The notes: generated from the sequence alone by a model not told the origin. A DNA stretch of 64,000 nt from Woeseiaceae bacterium (GCA_030066075.1 JASJCH010000020.1:1-64000), one strand, 5' to 3'; numbered from the stretch's first letter, positions 27,205 through 36,393 are shown. A program made the numbers and translations.

Positions 27205-28329
27205 ATGCGATCATTCGCGTTCAATGAAGTGGGTCGCAGTCGTTTGAGCGAAAGGTCCTACAACAAGGGTAACGCTGTCATCAGCTTTGCCGCCGTTGTC
27301 GTCATCGTTATTGGCCTGCAGATGGCCAAGGACCTGCTGGTTCCCTTCCTGCTCGCGATATTCCTCGCCCTGATCACCGTGCGTCCAATGCTCTGGATGC
27401 AGTCCAAGCGCGTGCCGGCCGTGTTGGCGGTGCTGGTTATCGTGCTGGTGATGCTGTCGATACTCGCGGTCCTCGGCACGATCATGGGCGCGTCGATTGC
27501 CGAGTTCACGGCGGCTCTGCCTTCTTACCAGCGACGGCTGGACGTGCTGATCGACGGCGTGGTTACGTTCCTGAGTACGCGCATCGATGGCGCCGGGGCG
27601 TTCGAGTCCCTCGGTGACCTGATCGACCCGGGCTGGGCCATGGGGCTGGTCGCCGGCTTGCTCAACAGTCTCAAGGACGTGTTGACCAACATCTTCCTGA
27701 TCATTTTCACGATGATCTTCATCCTGCTCGATGCATCGACCGTCGAGACCAAGGTAGCGGCCGCGTTCGGGCGCAGCACGCAGTCGCTCAAGCGGCCACG
27801 CGTATTCCTTGCCAACCTCGGCAGCTATCTCGGCATCAAGACCGTCGTCAGCATGGCGACCGGGTTGTCCGCCGGCCTGCTGACCTGGGCGCTGGGCGTG
27901 GATTTCCCCTTGATGTGGGCCATGCTCGCGTTCCTGCTCAACTACATTCCGACAATCGGCTCGATCATTGCCGCCGTGCCGGCTGTTCTGATTGCTCTCG
28001 TACAGCTCGGCCCCGGCGAGGCAATGGCCACGGCGGTCGGGTTCGTCGGCATTAACGTGGTGTTCGGCAACTTCATCGAGCCGCGGTTGATGGGGCATGG
28101 AGTGGGCATTTCGCCGCTCGTCGTATTTATCGGCCTGTTCTTCTGGGGTTGGGTGTTCGGGCCGGTCGGCATGCTGTTGTCGGTGCCGCTCACGATGACC
28201 CTCAAGCTCGCGCTCGAAAGCGACAAGCGCACGCGCTGGATCGCAATACTGATTGGGTCGGAGCGCGATGCCGAGTACGCGCTCAAATTACGCCGGGCAG
28301 AAACGACCGACGAGTCCGGGGGCGGCTAG
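27205..28329 (+). CDS. AI-2E/UPF0118-family membrane transporter
   Basis: The 374-residue polytopic protein has the AI-2E layout. Paired N-terminal helices (VVVIVIGLQMAKDLLVPFLLA) precede a large amphipathic region (about 95-155). Further helices carry GLSAGLLTWALGVDFPLMWAMLAFLLNYIPTIGS, and the last pair LVVFIGLFFWGWVFGPVGMLLSVPLT is diagnostic. Members act in autoinducer-2 export or Na+/H+ antiport. The start is uncertain because GTG at 27229 and TTG at 27241 also fit. Confidence 0.87.
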   Translation: MRSFAFNEVGRSRLSERSYNKGNAVISFAAVVVIVIGLQMAKDLLVPFLLAIFLALITVRPMLWMQSKRVPAVLAVLVIVLVMLSILAVLGTIMGASIAEFTAALPSYQRRLDVLIDGVVTFLSTRIDGAGAFESLGDLIDPGWAMGLVAGLLNSLKDVLTNIFLIIFTMIFILLDASTVETKVAAAFGRSTQSLKRPRVFLANLGSYLGIKTVVSMATGLSAGLLTWALGVDFPLMWAMLAFLLNYIPTIGSIIAAVPAVLIALVQLGPGEAMATAVGFVGINVVFGNFIEPRLMGHGVGISPLVVFIGLFFWGWVFGPVGMLLSVPLTMTLKLALESDKRTRWIAILIGSERDAEYALKLRRAETTDESGGG

Positions 28330-28333
28330 GCGT

Positions 28334-28777
28334 TCAGGCGAATTCCTGGTCGACGGGCTCGGTTTCTTCCGCGAGCTCGAGCAGATTGATGGCGACGCCG
28401 ACGAAGTCGGTATCGGTGATGATGCCGCGCAGCTTGCCATCCGTAACGATCGGCAGGCAGCCGATCTGGTGTTTCTCGATGAACATTGCGGCCTGCCGCA
28501 GGCTGGCGTGTTCGTCGATGGTCGCGATATCGGTCACCATGATGTCCTTGACCGCGAGTTCCCGTGCGGGAATACGATTGTCCGCGTCGCGCAGGAAGGA
28601 GTCCGTCGCCGCAAGGACATTGGTCAGGGTAACGAGGCCGACCAGGTTGTCTTTGTCTTCTACAACCGGCAAGTGATGGATGCGATGCGTGTGCATCAGG
28701 TTGCGCGCGTCAGCGACCGTGGATTCGGGCGTCAGCGTGACGAGGTCTGTGCTCATGATGGCGTCGATGCTGAACAT
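28334..28777 (-). CDS. CBS-pair protein
   Basis: The 147-residue protein consists almost only of two CBS motifs. The first (about 5-65) contains VADARNLMHTHRIHHLPVVED, the second (about 80-140) contains LRQAAMFIEKHQIGCLPIVTDGKLRGIITDTD. Stand-alone CBS pairs bind adenine nucleotides and sense energy state or act as regulatory subunits. A ribosome-binding site (AAGGAAAG) precedes the start. It ends four bases after the AI-2E gene on the opposite strand. Confidence 0.87.
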   Translation of the reverse strand: MFSIDAIMSTDLVTLTPESTVADARNLMHTHRIHHLPVVEDKDNLVGLVTLTNVLAATDSFLRDADNRIPARELAVKDIMVTDIATIDEHASLRQAAMFIEKHQIGCLPIVTDGKLRGIITDTDFVGVAINLLELAEETEPVDQEFA

Positions 28778-28877
28778 GGATCTTTCCTTGCCTCTTCCCT
28801 TCTTATTGATTCGAGTCTAGCTACTGCTGGGCGATGCACCATTGCGAAAAACACGTATTCTCGCGGACGCTAATAGT

Positions 28878-30620
28878 CTACATGCCTGCTTTGGCTACGA
28901 TTTCTGGCCAGCGCGGATCGTTGTGAGCGGATACCAGGAACTCCGACGTGGTCAGCCAGGGAATACCCGGGTCACGAATCCGGATGCCGGTTTCGAGCCA
29001 TTTGAACGCATTGTCGAGATCGCCAACAAAGCCGTATAGCTCGGCCAGTTGGTACGAGGTATTCGTGCCGTAAGCGTCGGCGTAGGCGTGCACGGCAGCC
29101 TGGAAGGTCTCGCTGTCTTCACCCTTGCTGTTGACCATAATCGCGAGCATCTCGCGCTCCCATCGAACAGGTTCGCGCGCCGTATGCCGGGCTGCCGCTT
29201 CAAAGTCGCCTGTTGCCAAAGACATGCGCGCGAGGCGGCCGTTGATACGCGCTGTATCAGGCTGCAGATCGAGCGCTCTTGCGTAAACTGCCGCTGCTTC
29301 ATCCTGGCGGCCCGCGACGCGATAGGCGTCGCCGAGTGAGCGCAAAGCAGCGATTGACAGTGGATCGACGCTCAAAACCCGCCGTCCGAGCTCGATTGCC
29401 TCGTCGTCGCGGCCCTGCACCATGCGGAGGTAGCCCATCCAGCTCAGCGTGCCCGGGTCGTTCGGATCGTGTTCGAGCGCTTTCCCGAAATACTCTGCGG
29501 CGCGCTCAATATCAAAATCCGTGGCCCAGATCGCGCCGCCCTTTGCGGCCAGGGCGTCAGGCAATTGCGGATCGATAGACAGCGCGGCATCCGCGTACTC
29601 GTGCACCTGGCGAAACCCGTTGGTGTAATCGACGCCGCCGTAACTGACAAAGCCGCTGACGTAGAACCGGTACGTCTCGGCCAGTAGCGCATAAGCCCTT
29701 GCGAACTGCGGGTCAATTTCAATGGCGCGCCGCAGCGCTTCGATCGCGCTGAGGAAGGCGGCTTCCGTTGTCTGGTCTGACAGGTACAGGCCGCGCAGGA
29801 ACAGGTTGTAGGCCTCGACATTAGCGGTACCGCTCGCAGGAGATGGCGCGGTCTCCCCGAGTAACTCCAGACGCAGCGCGGCAACGACGGCAGTAGCGAT
29901 CTCGTCCTGGATGGCGAAGACGTCGGTCAGTTCGCGGTCGAAAGTCTCGGACCAGAGGTGATAACCGGTATCCGCATTAACGAGCTGCGCCGTTATGCGC
30001 AGGCGCGTACCCGATTGCCGCACGCTGCCTTCCAGCACGTTGGCGACGTTCAGCAACTCGCCGATTTGTCGCAGGTCCTGGTTCTCGCCCTTGAACTGGA
30101 ACGATGATGTGCGCCCGGCAACGTGCAGTTGTGGGATCTTGGCCAGCAGGTTGAGCATTTCCTCGGACAGGCCGTCGGAGAAATACTCGTTCTCTATATC
30201 GCCACTCATGTTGACGAACGGCAACACGGCGATCGACGGCTTGATCTCGGCGACCGACTCGTCACTCTCAGGCGACAGGTAAAATTTGTCGACGAGCAGG
30301 AAGCTCACCGCAACGGCGAGAATGACAATAATCTTGCGGTTGAGGCTCTTGCCGGTCTGGGCAGTAATCGACTGGCTGCGGTCGACGTCCTTCTCTCGCT
30401 TGATGCCGTCGGGCGTGAGCTCGAAGGCCCAGGCGAAGATCAGCGCGAACGGGAAGCCGATGAGCAGCAGCGCGGCGACGAGCGACGTGACCCAGCCGGG
30501 TATGTTGAGCGCCGGGAACATGACGTCGACCACCTGCATCGTCAGCCAGCCGGCGATGATGTAGACGATGGCGACGCGGAACACGTTGCGCCGTTTTACT
30601 TCTTCGAGAAATTCCCGCAT
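28878..30620 (-). CDS. Membrane-anchored TolB-like/TPR protein (paralogue)
   Basis: The 580-residue protein (start at MREFLEEVKRRNVFRV, with GGAG upstream) has the same order as the gene at 5.9-7.8 kb. It shows an N-terminal amphipathic start, paired helices, the LIFAWAFELTPDGIKREKD linker, and a third helix. The TolB domain includes SIAVLPFVNMSGDIENEYFSDG and ANVLEGSVRQSGTRLRITAQL; TPR helices follow, for example GKALEHDPNDPGTLSWMGYL. The tracked start 45 bases upstream adds a hydrophobic stretch not seen in the paralogue. Function is unknown; a periplasmic TPR scaffold is inferred. Confidence 0.8.
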   Translation of the reverse strand: MREFLEEVKRRNVFRVAIVYIIAGWLTMQVVDVMFPALNIPGWVTSLVAALLLIGFPFALIFAWAFELTPDGIKREKDVDRSQSITAQTGKSLNRKIIVILAVAVSFLLVDKFYLSPESDESVAEIKPSIAVLPFVNMSGDIENEYFSDGLSEEMLNLLAKIPQLHVAGRTSSFQFKGENQDLRQIGELLNVANVLEGSVRQSGTRLRITAQLVNADTGYHLWSETFDRELTDVFAIQDEIATAVVAALRLELLGETAPSPASGTANVEAYNLFLRGLYLSDQTTEAAFLSAIEALRRAIEIDPQFARAYALLAETYRFYVSGFVSYGGVDYTNGFRQVHEYADAALSIDPQLPDALAAKGGAIWATDFDIERAAEYFGKALEHDPNDPGTLSWMGYLRMVQGRDDEAIELGRRVLSVDPLSIAALRSLGDAYRVAGRQDEAAAVYARALDLQPDTARINGRLARMSLATGDFEAAARHTAREPVRWEREMLAIMVNSKGEDSETFQAAVHAYADAYGTNTSYQLAELYGFVGDLDNAFKWLETGIRIRDPGIPWLTTSEFLVSAHNDPRWPEIVAKAGM

Positions 30621-30732
30621 CGGTGCTCCGAATTGAGCGAGCGCCAAGTTTAGCAGAGCCGTCAACGCCGTGGCGACGCTGCCAACCGTGTGAAATACTG
30701 AGAATTCAAGGGGCTGGCGTGTCTAACCAAAC

Positions 30733-31485
30733 ATGAATAAACAGCTATTGTTAACCGCGGTCACGATGCTGCTTGCGGGTACTGCGCAGGCCCAAGAGCG
30801 CGACGCGACCAGCATCGTCAGGGACGCCGTCAACCACTGGCGTGGCCTGTCTTCCGACGCCGTCATGACGATGGTTATCCATCGTCCGGACTGGGAGCGC
30901 ACGATGACGATGCGCGCCTGGACCAAGGGCGACGATCGCTCGTTGGTGCGCGTGCTGGAGCCGACGAAAGATCGCGGCAACGGCACGCTGACTGACGACA
31001 ACAGCATGTGGTCGTTCTCGCCGAAAGTGAATCGCGTCATCAAGATCCCGTCGTCAATGATGGGGCAGAGCTGGATGGGCTCGGACTTTTCCAACAAGGA
31101 CGTGGCGCGCGCCGACGACATCGTCGACCAGTACGACCACAGAATCCTGGGCGTGGAAGAGGCCGACGGCGTGACCATCTACGAGATCGAGTCGATTCCG
31201 CACGAGGATGCCGCCGTGGTCTGGGGGCGCGAGGTGCTGAGTATCCGTGACGACCACGTCGTGACAACGCACCGCTTCTACGACCAGGACGGCGAACTCG
31301 TGAAAACGCTCACGTCGCTGGAGATTGGCGAGATGGGCGGGCGCACGATTGCGCTGCGCCAGCGCATGAGCAAGGAGGAAACGCCCGAGGAATGGACGGA
31401 AATCGCGGTCGAGTCGGTAGATTACGATATAGACCTGCCCGACAGCCTGTTTACACTTTCTAACTTACGCAATCCCCGAGAGTAG
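30733..31485 (+). CDS. LolA-like outer-membrane lipoprotein-sorting protein
   Basis: The 250-residue protein has a clear signal peptide (ending AGTAQA) and the LolA-like fold pattern of PF17131: repeated strand motifs such as SDAVMTMVIHRPDWERTMTMRAW, MWSFSPKVNRVIKIPSSMMGQSWMGSDFS and YEIESIPHEDA. Such proteins are often encoded with FtsX-type ABC permeases. It heads a five-gene cluster that includes two permeases, an ATPase and an outer-membrane barrel. It is likely a periplasmic carrier for a lipid or lipoprotein. It is not LolA itself, which is shorter and lies elsewhere in most genomes. Confidence 0.82.
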   Translation: MNKQLLLTAVTMLLAGTAQAQERDATSIVRDAVNHWRGLSSDAVMTMVIHRPDWERTMTMRAWTKGDDRSLVRVLEPTKDRGNGTLTDDNSMWSFSPKVNRVIKIPSSMMGQSWMGSDFSNKDVARADDIVDQYDHRILGVEEADGVTIYEIESIPHEDAAVVWGREVLSIRDDHVVTTHRFYDQDGELVKTLTSLEIGEMGGRTIALRQRMSKEETPEEWTEIAVESVDYDIDLPDSLFTLSNLRNPRE

Positions 31486-31489
31486 CCGC

Positions 31490-32719
31490 TTGAACCTCGT
31501 CCTTCGCCTGGCGTGGCGCAACCTGTGGCGGCAGCCGCGCCGCACGTGGCTGACGACCGGGGCGATGGTGTTTTCCAACACGCTGCTCGTGTTCATGATC
31601 TCGCTGCAGTTCGGCATGTACGGGCTCATGATCAACAACACGCTGCAGGCGTACACCGGCCACCTGCAGATCCAGGCGCCGGGTTACATCGACGACCAGA
31701 AAATGCGCCAGACGGTGGCCGACATCCTGCCGCTGGCCGAGCGGCTGCGCGCGGAGTTTCCGGAGCAGAGTATCGCCGCCCGCGCCACCGGCTTCGCGCT
31801 GGTTTCCAGCGCTGACCGCAGCTACGGTGTCGCGGTGGTCGGCGTCGAACCCGGTTACGAGAGCCGCGTCTCGACGCTGCCGGGCCTGGTGTCGTCAGGA
31901 CGTTTCCTCGAGGACAATGATGCCGCCGAGATCGTTATCGGCGCGGCCCTGGCGCGAATCCTGCGCGTTGACGTGGGCGACGAGCTGACGCTACTGGGCA
32001 GTGGTAAGGACGGTTCTTTTGCTGCCGCCGTCGTCATCATCGCCGGAATCTTCGACAGCGGGCTGCCCGATTTCGACCGCAGTTTCACCGAGATTCCGCT
32101 CGGACTGTTCGACGACGTGTTTTACATGAACGGCAGCGGCCACCACGTCGTGATCAACAACGGCGGCATCAGCGGCGTGGCCGATCTCAAGACCCGCGTC
32201 GAGGCGACGGTGCCGCCCGGCGAAGAGCTCGTCGTGCATGACTGGGACGCGCTGCAACCCGGGCTGCAGCAGACCATCAAGGCCGATATCAGCAGCGCGT
32301 TTTTCATGTACGGCATTCTGGTCATCCTCGTGGCGTTCAGCGTCCTCAATACGCAGCTGATGTCGGTGCTGGAGCGCACGCATGAGTTCGGCATTGTGAT
32401 GTCGCTGGGTTTGACGCCGGGCCGGCTGGGCCGGCTGGTTCTGCTCGAAACGGCCATCATGGGGTTCATGGGACTTGTGCTTGGCGCCATCCTCGGCGGA
32501 CTGGTGACCTGGTGGCTGAGCTTCAACGGTTTCGCCTACCCGGGCATGGAAGAGATGGCGTCGAGGTTCAACCTGCCGGCCCGCTTCTACCCGGAGGTCA
32601 CCTTGATCTCCTTGCTGTCGGGCCCGGTGGTGGTATTCCTGTTCACGTTACTCGCCGCGCTCTACCCGGCGCTGCGGCTGCACAAACTGCACCCGGTCGA
32701 AGCGATGAGGGCCGTCTGA
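31490..32719 (+). CDS. ABC transporter permease, FtsX/LolE type (first copy)
   Basis: The 409-residue permease starts at TTG four bases after the LolA-like stop. It has one N-terminal helix preceded by LRLAWRNLWRQPRRTWLTT, a large periplasmic domain (about 45-265) and three C-terminal helices including FVALERT-like MSVLERTHEFGIVMSLGLTP, the conserved FtsX-domain motif. This is the MacB/LolCE topology, which uses mechanotransmission instead of a transmembrane pore. It probably forms a heterodimer with the next gene. Confidence 0.87.
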   Translation: MNLVLRLAWRNLWRQPRRTWLTTGAMVFSNTLLVFMISLQFGMYGLMINNTLQAYTGHLQIQAPGYIDDQKMRQTVADILPLAERLRAEFPEQSIAARATGFALVSSADRSYGVAVVGVEPGYESRVSTLPGLVSSGRFLEDNDAAEIVIGAALARILRVDVGDELTLLGSGKDGSFAAAVVIIAGIFDSGLPDFDRSFTEIPLGLFDDVFYMNGSGHHVVINNGGISGVADLKTRVEATVPPGEELVVHDWDALQPGLQQTIKADISSAFFMYGILVILVAFSVLNTQLMSVLERTHEFGIVMSLGLTPGRLGRLVLLETAIMGFMGLVLGAILGGLVTWWLSFNGFAYPGMEEMASRFNLPARFYPEVTLISLLSGPVVVFLFTLLAALYPALRLHKLHPVEAMRAV

Positions 32720-33948
32720 TGCATATGCTCGCGGTCCTGAGTCGACTGGCCTGGCGCAACCTGTGGCGCAATCATCGCCGCACGCTGATCATGCTGCTTG
32801 CGATCATTCTCGGTACCTGGGCGATGATTTTCATGACGGCGCTGATGCGCGGCATGGTGTCACAAATGGTGGCGGACGGTATCAGCTCGCTGCCGGGACA
32901 CGTGCAGGTGCACCACCCTGACTTCCGCGACGACCCGAGCGTCGCCAACCTGATCAACGTGCCCGATTCGGAGATCGCGGAGCGCTTCAATGCCGCTAAC
33001 TTCAGGCAGTGGGCGAGCCGCGTCCGCGTGCCGGCCGTCATCACGAGCGAGTATGACTCGCGTGGCGTGACCCTGGTCGGTGTCGATCCGGCGCTCGAGG
33101 ATGGCCTGACGTTCGTCGACTATCGTGAGGTGGAGGGACGCTTCCTCGAGTCCGCCGACGATAAGGGCGTCGTCATCGGCCGCAAGCTTGCCGATATTCT
33201 GAATACCGAGGTCGGCAAGCGCATCGTGCTGATGAGCCAGGACCCCGATAACGAAATTGCCGACCGCGGCTTCCGTGTTGTCGGTCTGTTCACCGCCAGC
33301 GTCAAAGCGTTCGAGGAACAGTTCGTGTTTGCTGGCAAAACGACGACGCAGAACATGCTGCGTATTGGCGACCAGGTCTCCGAGATTGCGGTACTCGGCG
33401 ACGACTACCGCGATGTCGAGGCGGAGTTTCAAAAAACGCTGGAGCTGATTAACGATGGCGTAACGGTGCAACGCTGGACTGAGGTCGATCGCTTCCTCGG
33501 CACGATGCTCGGCGTAATGGATGGGTTCGTGCTGGTCTGGATCGTCGTGATCTTCCTGGCGCTGTCCTTCGGGCTCGTCAACACGCTGGTTATGGCGGTG
33601 TTTGAGCGCGTGCGTGAGATTGGCCTGATGCTGGCGCTCGGTATGCGGCCCAAGGACATTCTTGGCCAAATCATCCTCGAGTCGCTGCTGTTGCTCGCGA
33701 TCGGCCTGGCGCTGGGCAGCGCGCTCGCCTGGGCGACCGTGCAGCCTATCCGGGACGGCATCGACCTCTCGATGGTCAGCGAGGGCATGGAAATGATGGG
33801 CGTGTCGAGCGTGCTGGTGCCCGAATTGTTGTTGAGCGACGTGGTCCTCGCCAATGTCGTCGTATTGATTCTCGGTTTCTTTGCGAGCCTGTCGCCGGCA
33901 TGGCGCGCGGCGCAATACGAGCCGATCGAAGCCATAACAAAGGTCTGA
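32719..33948 (+). CDS. ABC transporter permease, FtsX/LolC type (second copy)
   Basis: The 409-residue permease starts at the ATG overlapping the preceding stop by one base; the tracked frame runs in too early. It shows the same order: SRLAWRNLWRNHRRTLIML, a periplasmic domain (about 50-270), and AVFERVREIGLMLALGMRPKD in the C-terminal FtsX domain. With its equal-sized neighbour it makes a LolCE-like heterodimer. Both have the Arg-rich N-terminal RNLWR motif, which indicates an old duplication. Confidence 0.87.
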   Translation: MHMLAVLSRLAWRNLWRNHRRTLIMLLAIILGTWAMIFMTALMRGMVSQMVADGISSLPGHVQVHHPDFRDDPSVANLINVPDSEIAERFNAANFRQWASRVRVPAVITSEYDSRGVTLVGVDPALEDGLTFVDYREVEGRFLESADDKGVVIGRKLADILNTEVGKRIVLMSQDPDNEIADRGFRVVGLFTASVKAFEEQFVFAGKTTTQNMLRIGDQVSEIAVLGDDYRDVEAEFQKTLELINDGVTVQRWTEVDRFLGTMLGVMDGFVLVWIVVIFLALSFGLVNTLVMAVFERVREIGLMLALGMRPKDILGQIILESLLLLAIGLALGSALAWATVQPIRDGIDLSMVSEGMEMMGVSSVLVPELLLSDVVLANVVVLILGFFASLSPAWRAAQYEPIEAITKV

Positions 33949-33950
33949 CC

Positions 33951-34643
33951 ATGACAGCAGTGCGTTGCGTTGATTTGTGCAAAACCTATCGCCAGGGCGA
34001 GGAAGACATCAAGGCCCTCGACCACGTCAGCATCGAGATCGAGGAGGGCGGCTTTGTTTGCCTGTCGGCGCCGTCCGGCGGCGGCAAGACTACGCTTCTC
34101 AATGCGATCGGCGGTCTCGACAAACCCGATAGTGGCGAGGTCTACGTCGCGGAGCGCCGCATCGACAACCTGTCCAAGGGCGAGTTGGCCGAACTTCGCC
34201 TGCGCCAGATCGGCTTCGTATTCCAGGCCTTCAACCTGATCCCGGTGCTGACGGCGCGTGAGAATGTCGAGTTCGTCATGCAGGTGCAGGGCGTGCCGGC
34301 GGCCGAGCGCGGACAAAAAGCGCTGGAGATTCTGGAGGAAGTCGGCCTGAAGGGGCTCGAGGACCGGCGCCCGGCCGACATGTCGGGCGGACAGCAGCAG
34401 CGCGTCGCCGTTGCGCGGGCAATCGTCTCGCGGCCGGCGCTGGTGCTGGCCGACGAGCCCACGGCGAACCTCGACTCGAAAACGTCCGATGGCCTTATGG
34501 AGTTGTTCCGCGAACTCAACGACCATCACAGCACGACCTTTGTTATCGCGACACATGACAAGCGCGTGATGAGCTACGCGAAACGTATCGTACGCATGCT
34601 CGACGGCCGCATCGTCGAGGACATCAGCCAGGATGCGGTGTAG
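33951..34643 (+). CDS. ABC transporter ATP-binding subunit (LolD/MacB type)
   Basis: The 230-residue ATPase starts at the ATG two bases after the permease stop. It has Walker A in APSGGGKTTLLN, slightly divergent from the usual GxSGSGKST. The Q-loop is VFQAFNLIPVLTARENVEF, the signature MSGGQQQRVAVARA and Walker B LVLADEPTANLD. These match the LolD/MacB branch. The 3' end overlaps the following barrel gene by 11 bases. It powers lipid or lipoprotein extraction by the two permeases. Confidence 0.88.
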   Translation: MTAVRCVDLCKTYRQGEEDIKALDHVSIEIEEGGFVCLSAPSGGGKTTLLNAIGGLDKPDSGEVYVAERRIDNLSKGELAELRLRQIGFVFQAFNLIPVLTARENVEFVMQVQGVPAAERGQKALEILEEVGLKGLEDRRPADMSGGQQQRVAVARAIVSRPALVLADEPTANLDSKTSDGLMELFRELNDHHSTTFVIATHDKRVMSYAKRIVRMLDGRIVEDISQDAV

Positions 34644-35760
34644 CTGGATAGCGCTGCTGTTTCTGTTCGCCGCCGCTGCGGGGGCTGAGGACAGTCCTTT
34701 CGAGTTCGACGGCCACACCAAGCTGCGCGCTGTGGGGCAGACCTATCCCGACGACAGCCTGTTGCGCGACCTGGCTGGTTCGTCGTCGCTGGACACGATT
34801 GGCGAGCTGCGGCTGAACCTGGCCGCGAAAAAATACGACTGGTCCTTTCACGCCGATTACCAGGCGCTGGGGCTCTACAGCGAGTTCCTGGCGCTCGGGC
34901 TGCCCAACGACGACCGGCGGCTGTTCGACTTCACCAAGGTCGTTGCCGACGGCTCCGACTATGCGCTAGTACACCGGCTGGACCGTTTCTGGGCGGGATA
35001 CGCGGGCCGCAAGCTCGTCGTGCGCGCCGGGCGCCAGGCCCTGTCCTGGGGGAACGGGCTGTACTTTCATCCGCTGGATCTCGTCAATCCCTTCGACCCT
35101 ACGACGATCGACACCGAGTACAAGACGGGTGACGACATGGTCTACGCGCAGTATCTGCGCGATAACGGCGATGACTTGCAGGCCGCGGTCGTGTTCCGGC
35201 GCGACCCGCTCACCGGGGAGCGGCGGAGCGACGAGGGAACGGTCGCGGTTAAGTACCACGGATTTGCTGGCGAGAACGAGTACGACGTGCTGATCGGTGA
35301 GAACTTTGGCGATACCGTGGTCGGTCTCGGTGCCGTCGGCAGCCTGGGCGGCGCCGTCTGGCGCGGCGACCTCGTGATTACGGACGCCGATGACGAGACA
35401 GAGGTAGAGTTCGTAACCAACGTCAGTTACTCGTGGGTCTGGGCCGAGCGCAATGTCAGCGGCTCCGCGGAGTACTACCGCAGCGGGGAAGACCGCGACT
35501 ACTTCGCAGGCAGCCTGATGATCGAGATGACGCCGCTGTGGACCCTGACGCCGACACTGATCGGCAACTTTGATGACCCGAGTGCATTACTGCAGGTCGT
35601 GACCCAGTACAGCCTCGGCGACAACACGACCTTCCTCGGCAGCCTCAACCTGCCGATCGGCGCTAATGGCACTGAGTACGGTGGGCCCGAAACAGGCGTT
35701 CCGGGGCGCTACCTGTCGTTCGATGTCGGCGTTTTCGCGCAGTTGGCCTGGTATTTCTGA
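34633..35760 (+). CDS. Outer-membrane beta-barrel protein of the Lol-like operon
   Basis: The 375-residue protein has a signal peptide (ending AAAGA) and no lipobox. The mature part alternates hydrophobic and polar residues as in barrel strands (WSFHADYQALGLYSEFLAL, VRAGRQALSWGNGLYFHPL, VEFVTNVSYSWVWAERN). The C-terminus is aromatic (FAQLAWYF), typical of BAM substrates. The segment RQALSWGNGLYFHPLDLVN also resembles DUF1302-type barrels. It overlaps the ATPase by 11 bases, so a functional link with the transporter is likely. Acceptor or channel role is inferred. Confidence 0.77.
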   Translation: MRCSWIALLFLFAAAAGAEDSPFEFDGHTKLRAVGQTYPDDSLLRDLAGSSSLDTIGELRLNLAAKKYDWSFHADYQALGLYSEFLALGLPNDDRRLFDFTKVVADGSDYALVHRLDRFWAGYAGRKLVVRAGRQALSWGNGLYFHPLDLVNPFDPTTIDTEYKTGDDMVYAQYLRDNGDDLQAAVVFRRDPLTGERRSDEGTVAVKYHGFAGENEYDVLIGENFGDTVVGLGAVGSLGGAVWRGDLVITDADDETEVEFVTNVSYSWVWAERNVSGSAEYYRSGEDRDYFAGSLMIEMTPLWTLTPTLIGNFDDPSALLQVVTQYSLGDNTTFLGSLNLPIGANGTEYGGPETGVPGRYLSFDVGVFAQLAWYF

Positions 35761-35830
35761 TCGCGCCCATGGGGCGCTCCTACGGACAGGCTTTGATCGC
35801 GCCCGTGGGGCGCTCCTACGGACGCGCTTT
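35759..35830. repeat. Tandem REP-like doublet (2 x 36 bases) between convergent genes
   Basis: Two adjacent 36-base copies differ at three positions. Each copy contains GCGCCC-N3-GGGCGC, a perfect hairpin, followed by TCCTACGG. The reverse complement reads CCGTAGGAGCGCCCC, like the GTAGGAGCG head of REP elements in gammaproteobacteria. It sits exactly between the barrel and hemerythrin genes and may also terminate transcription in both directions. I did not find further copies by eye. Confidence 0.75.
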
Positions 35831-36393
35831 TACGACGCTGACAGGCTCCTGATATTGCGCAGCAGGTTCTCGAACGAATGTTCGCGTTCGGGGCCGAAGA
35901 CCGGGTCGAGCTGGTCGAAGTTTGAGATGTCGATGAACATGTCTTCTTCGTGCTGGATCAGGTCTTTTGCGCGGCGGAACAGGTCTTCCTCCTCCCAGGC
36001 CATGTGCTTCCTGAGCGTACGCACGTAGGTGGCGGCGTCTTCGACCAGGCGCTCGCGGGTGACCGCGGCTCCGGACGCGACTGCCTCGACGTCGTTGCGC
36101 AGCCTGTCGCCGTTCTCGGCAATCTCGCGGTGCTCCGGGCCGACGCGCTCGAGGCCCTCGCCGAGCTCGGGCTGCTGTGCGCGCATCGCGGCGTACAGAA
36201 CGTCTTCCTTGGGATGGTGCACGGCGTCCGAATAGACCGTCATGTAGCGCATGATGTCGTGGATCAGTTCGTAGTCCGGCCGCTCGCCGTCGCGAATGTG
36301 TTCAATCTGCTGGCTGAGGAGATCGAGCATGATCGCCATGTTGCGGTGGTCCTCACGGAGGTCTCTCAAAAGGTCGGCCAGCAGGATGGTCAT
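35830..36393 (-). CDS. Hemerythrin/HHE cation-binding domain protein
   Basis: The 187-residue all-helical protein has the HHE pattern. LREDHRNMAIMLDLL carries the first His, DIMRYMTVYSDAVHHPKEDVLY the second site and EHREIAENGDRL the third; RTLRKHMAWEEEDLFRRA carries the last His and Glu ligands. This makes a di-iron four-helix bundle used for oxygen or NO sensing or iron handling. No partner kinase or cyclase is fused. The gene has its own unit, bounded by the REP doublet. Confidence 0.85.
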   Translation of the reverse strand: MTILLADLLRDLREDHRNMAIMLDLLSQQIEHIRDGERPDYELIHDIMRYMTVYSDAVHHPKEDVLYAAMRAQQPELGEGLERVGPEHREIAENGDRLRNDVEAVASGAAVTRERLVEDAATYVRTLRKHMAWEEEDLFRRAKDLIQHEEDMFIDISNFDQLDPVFGPEREHSFENLLRNIRSLSAS

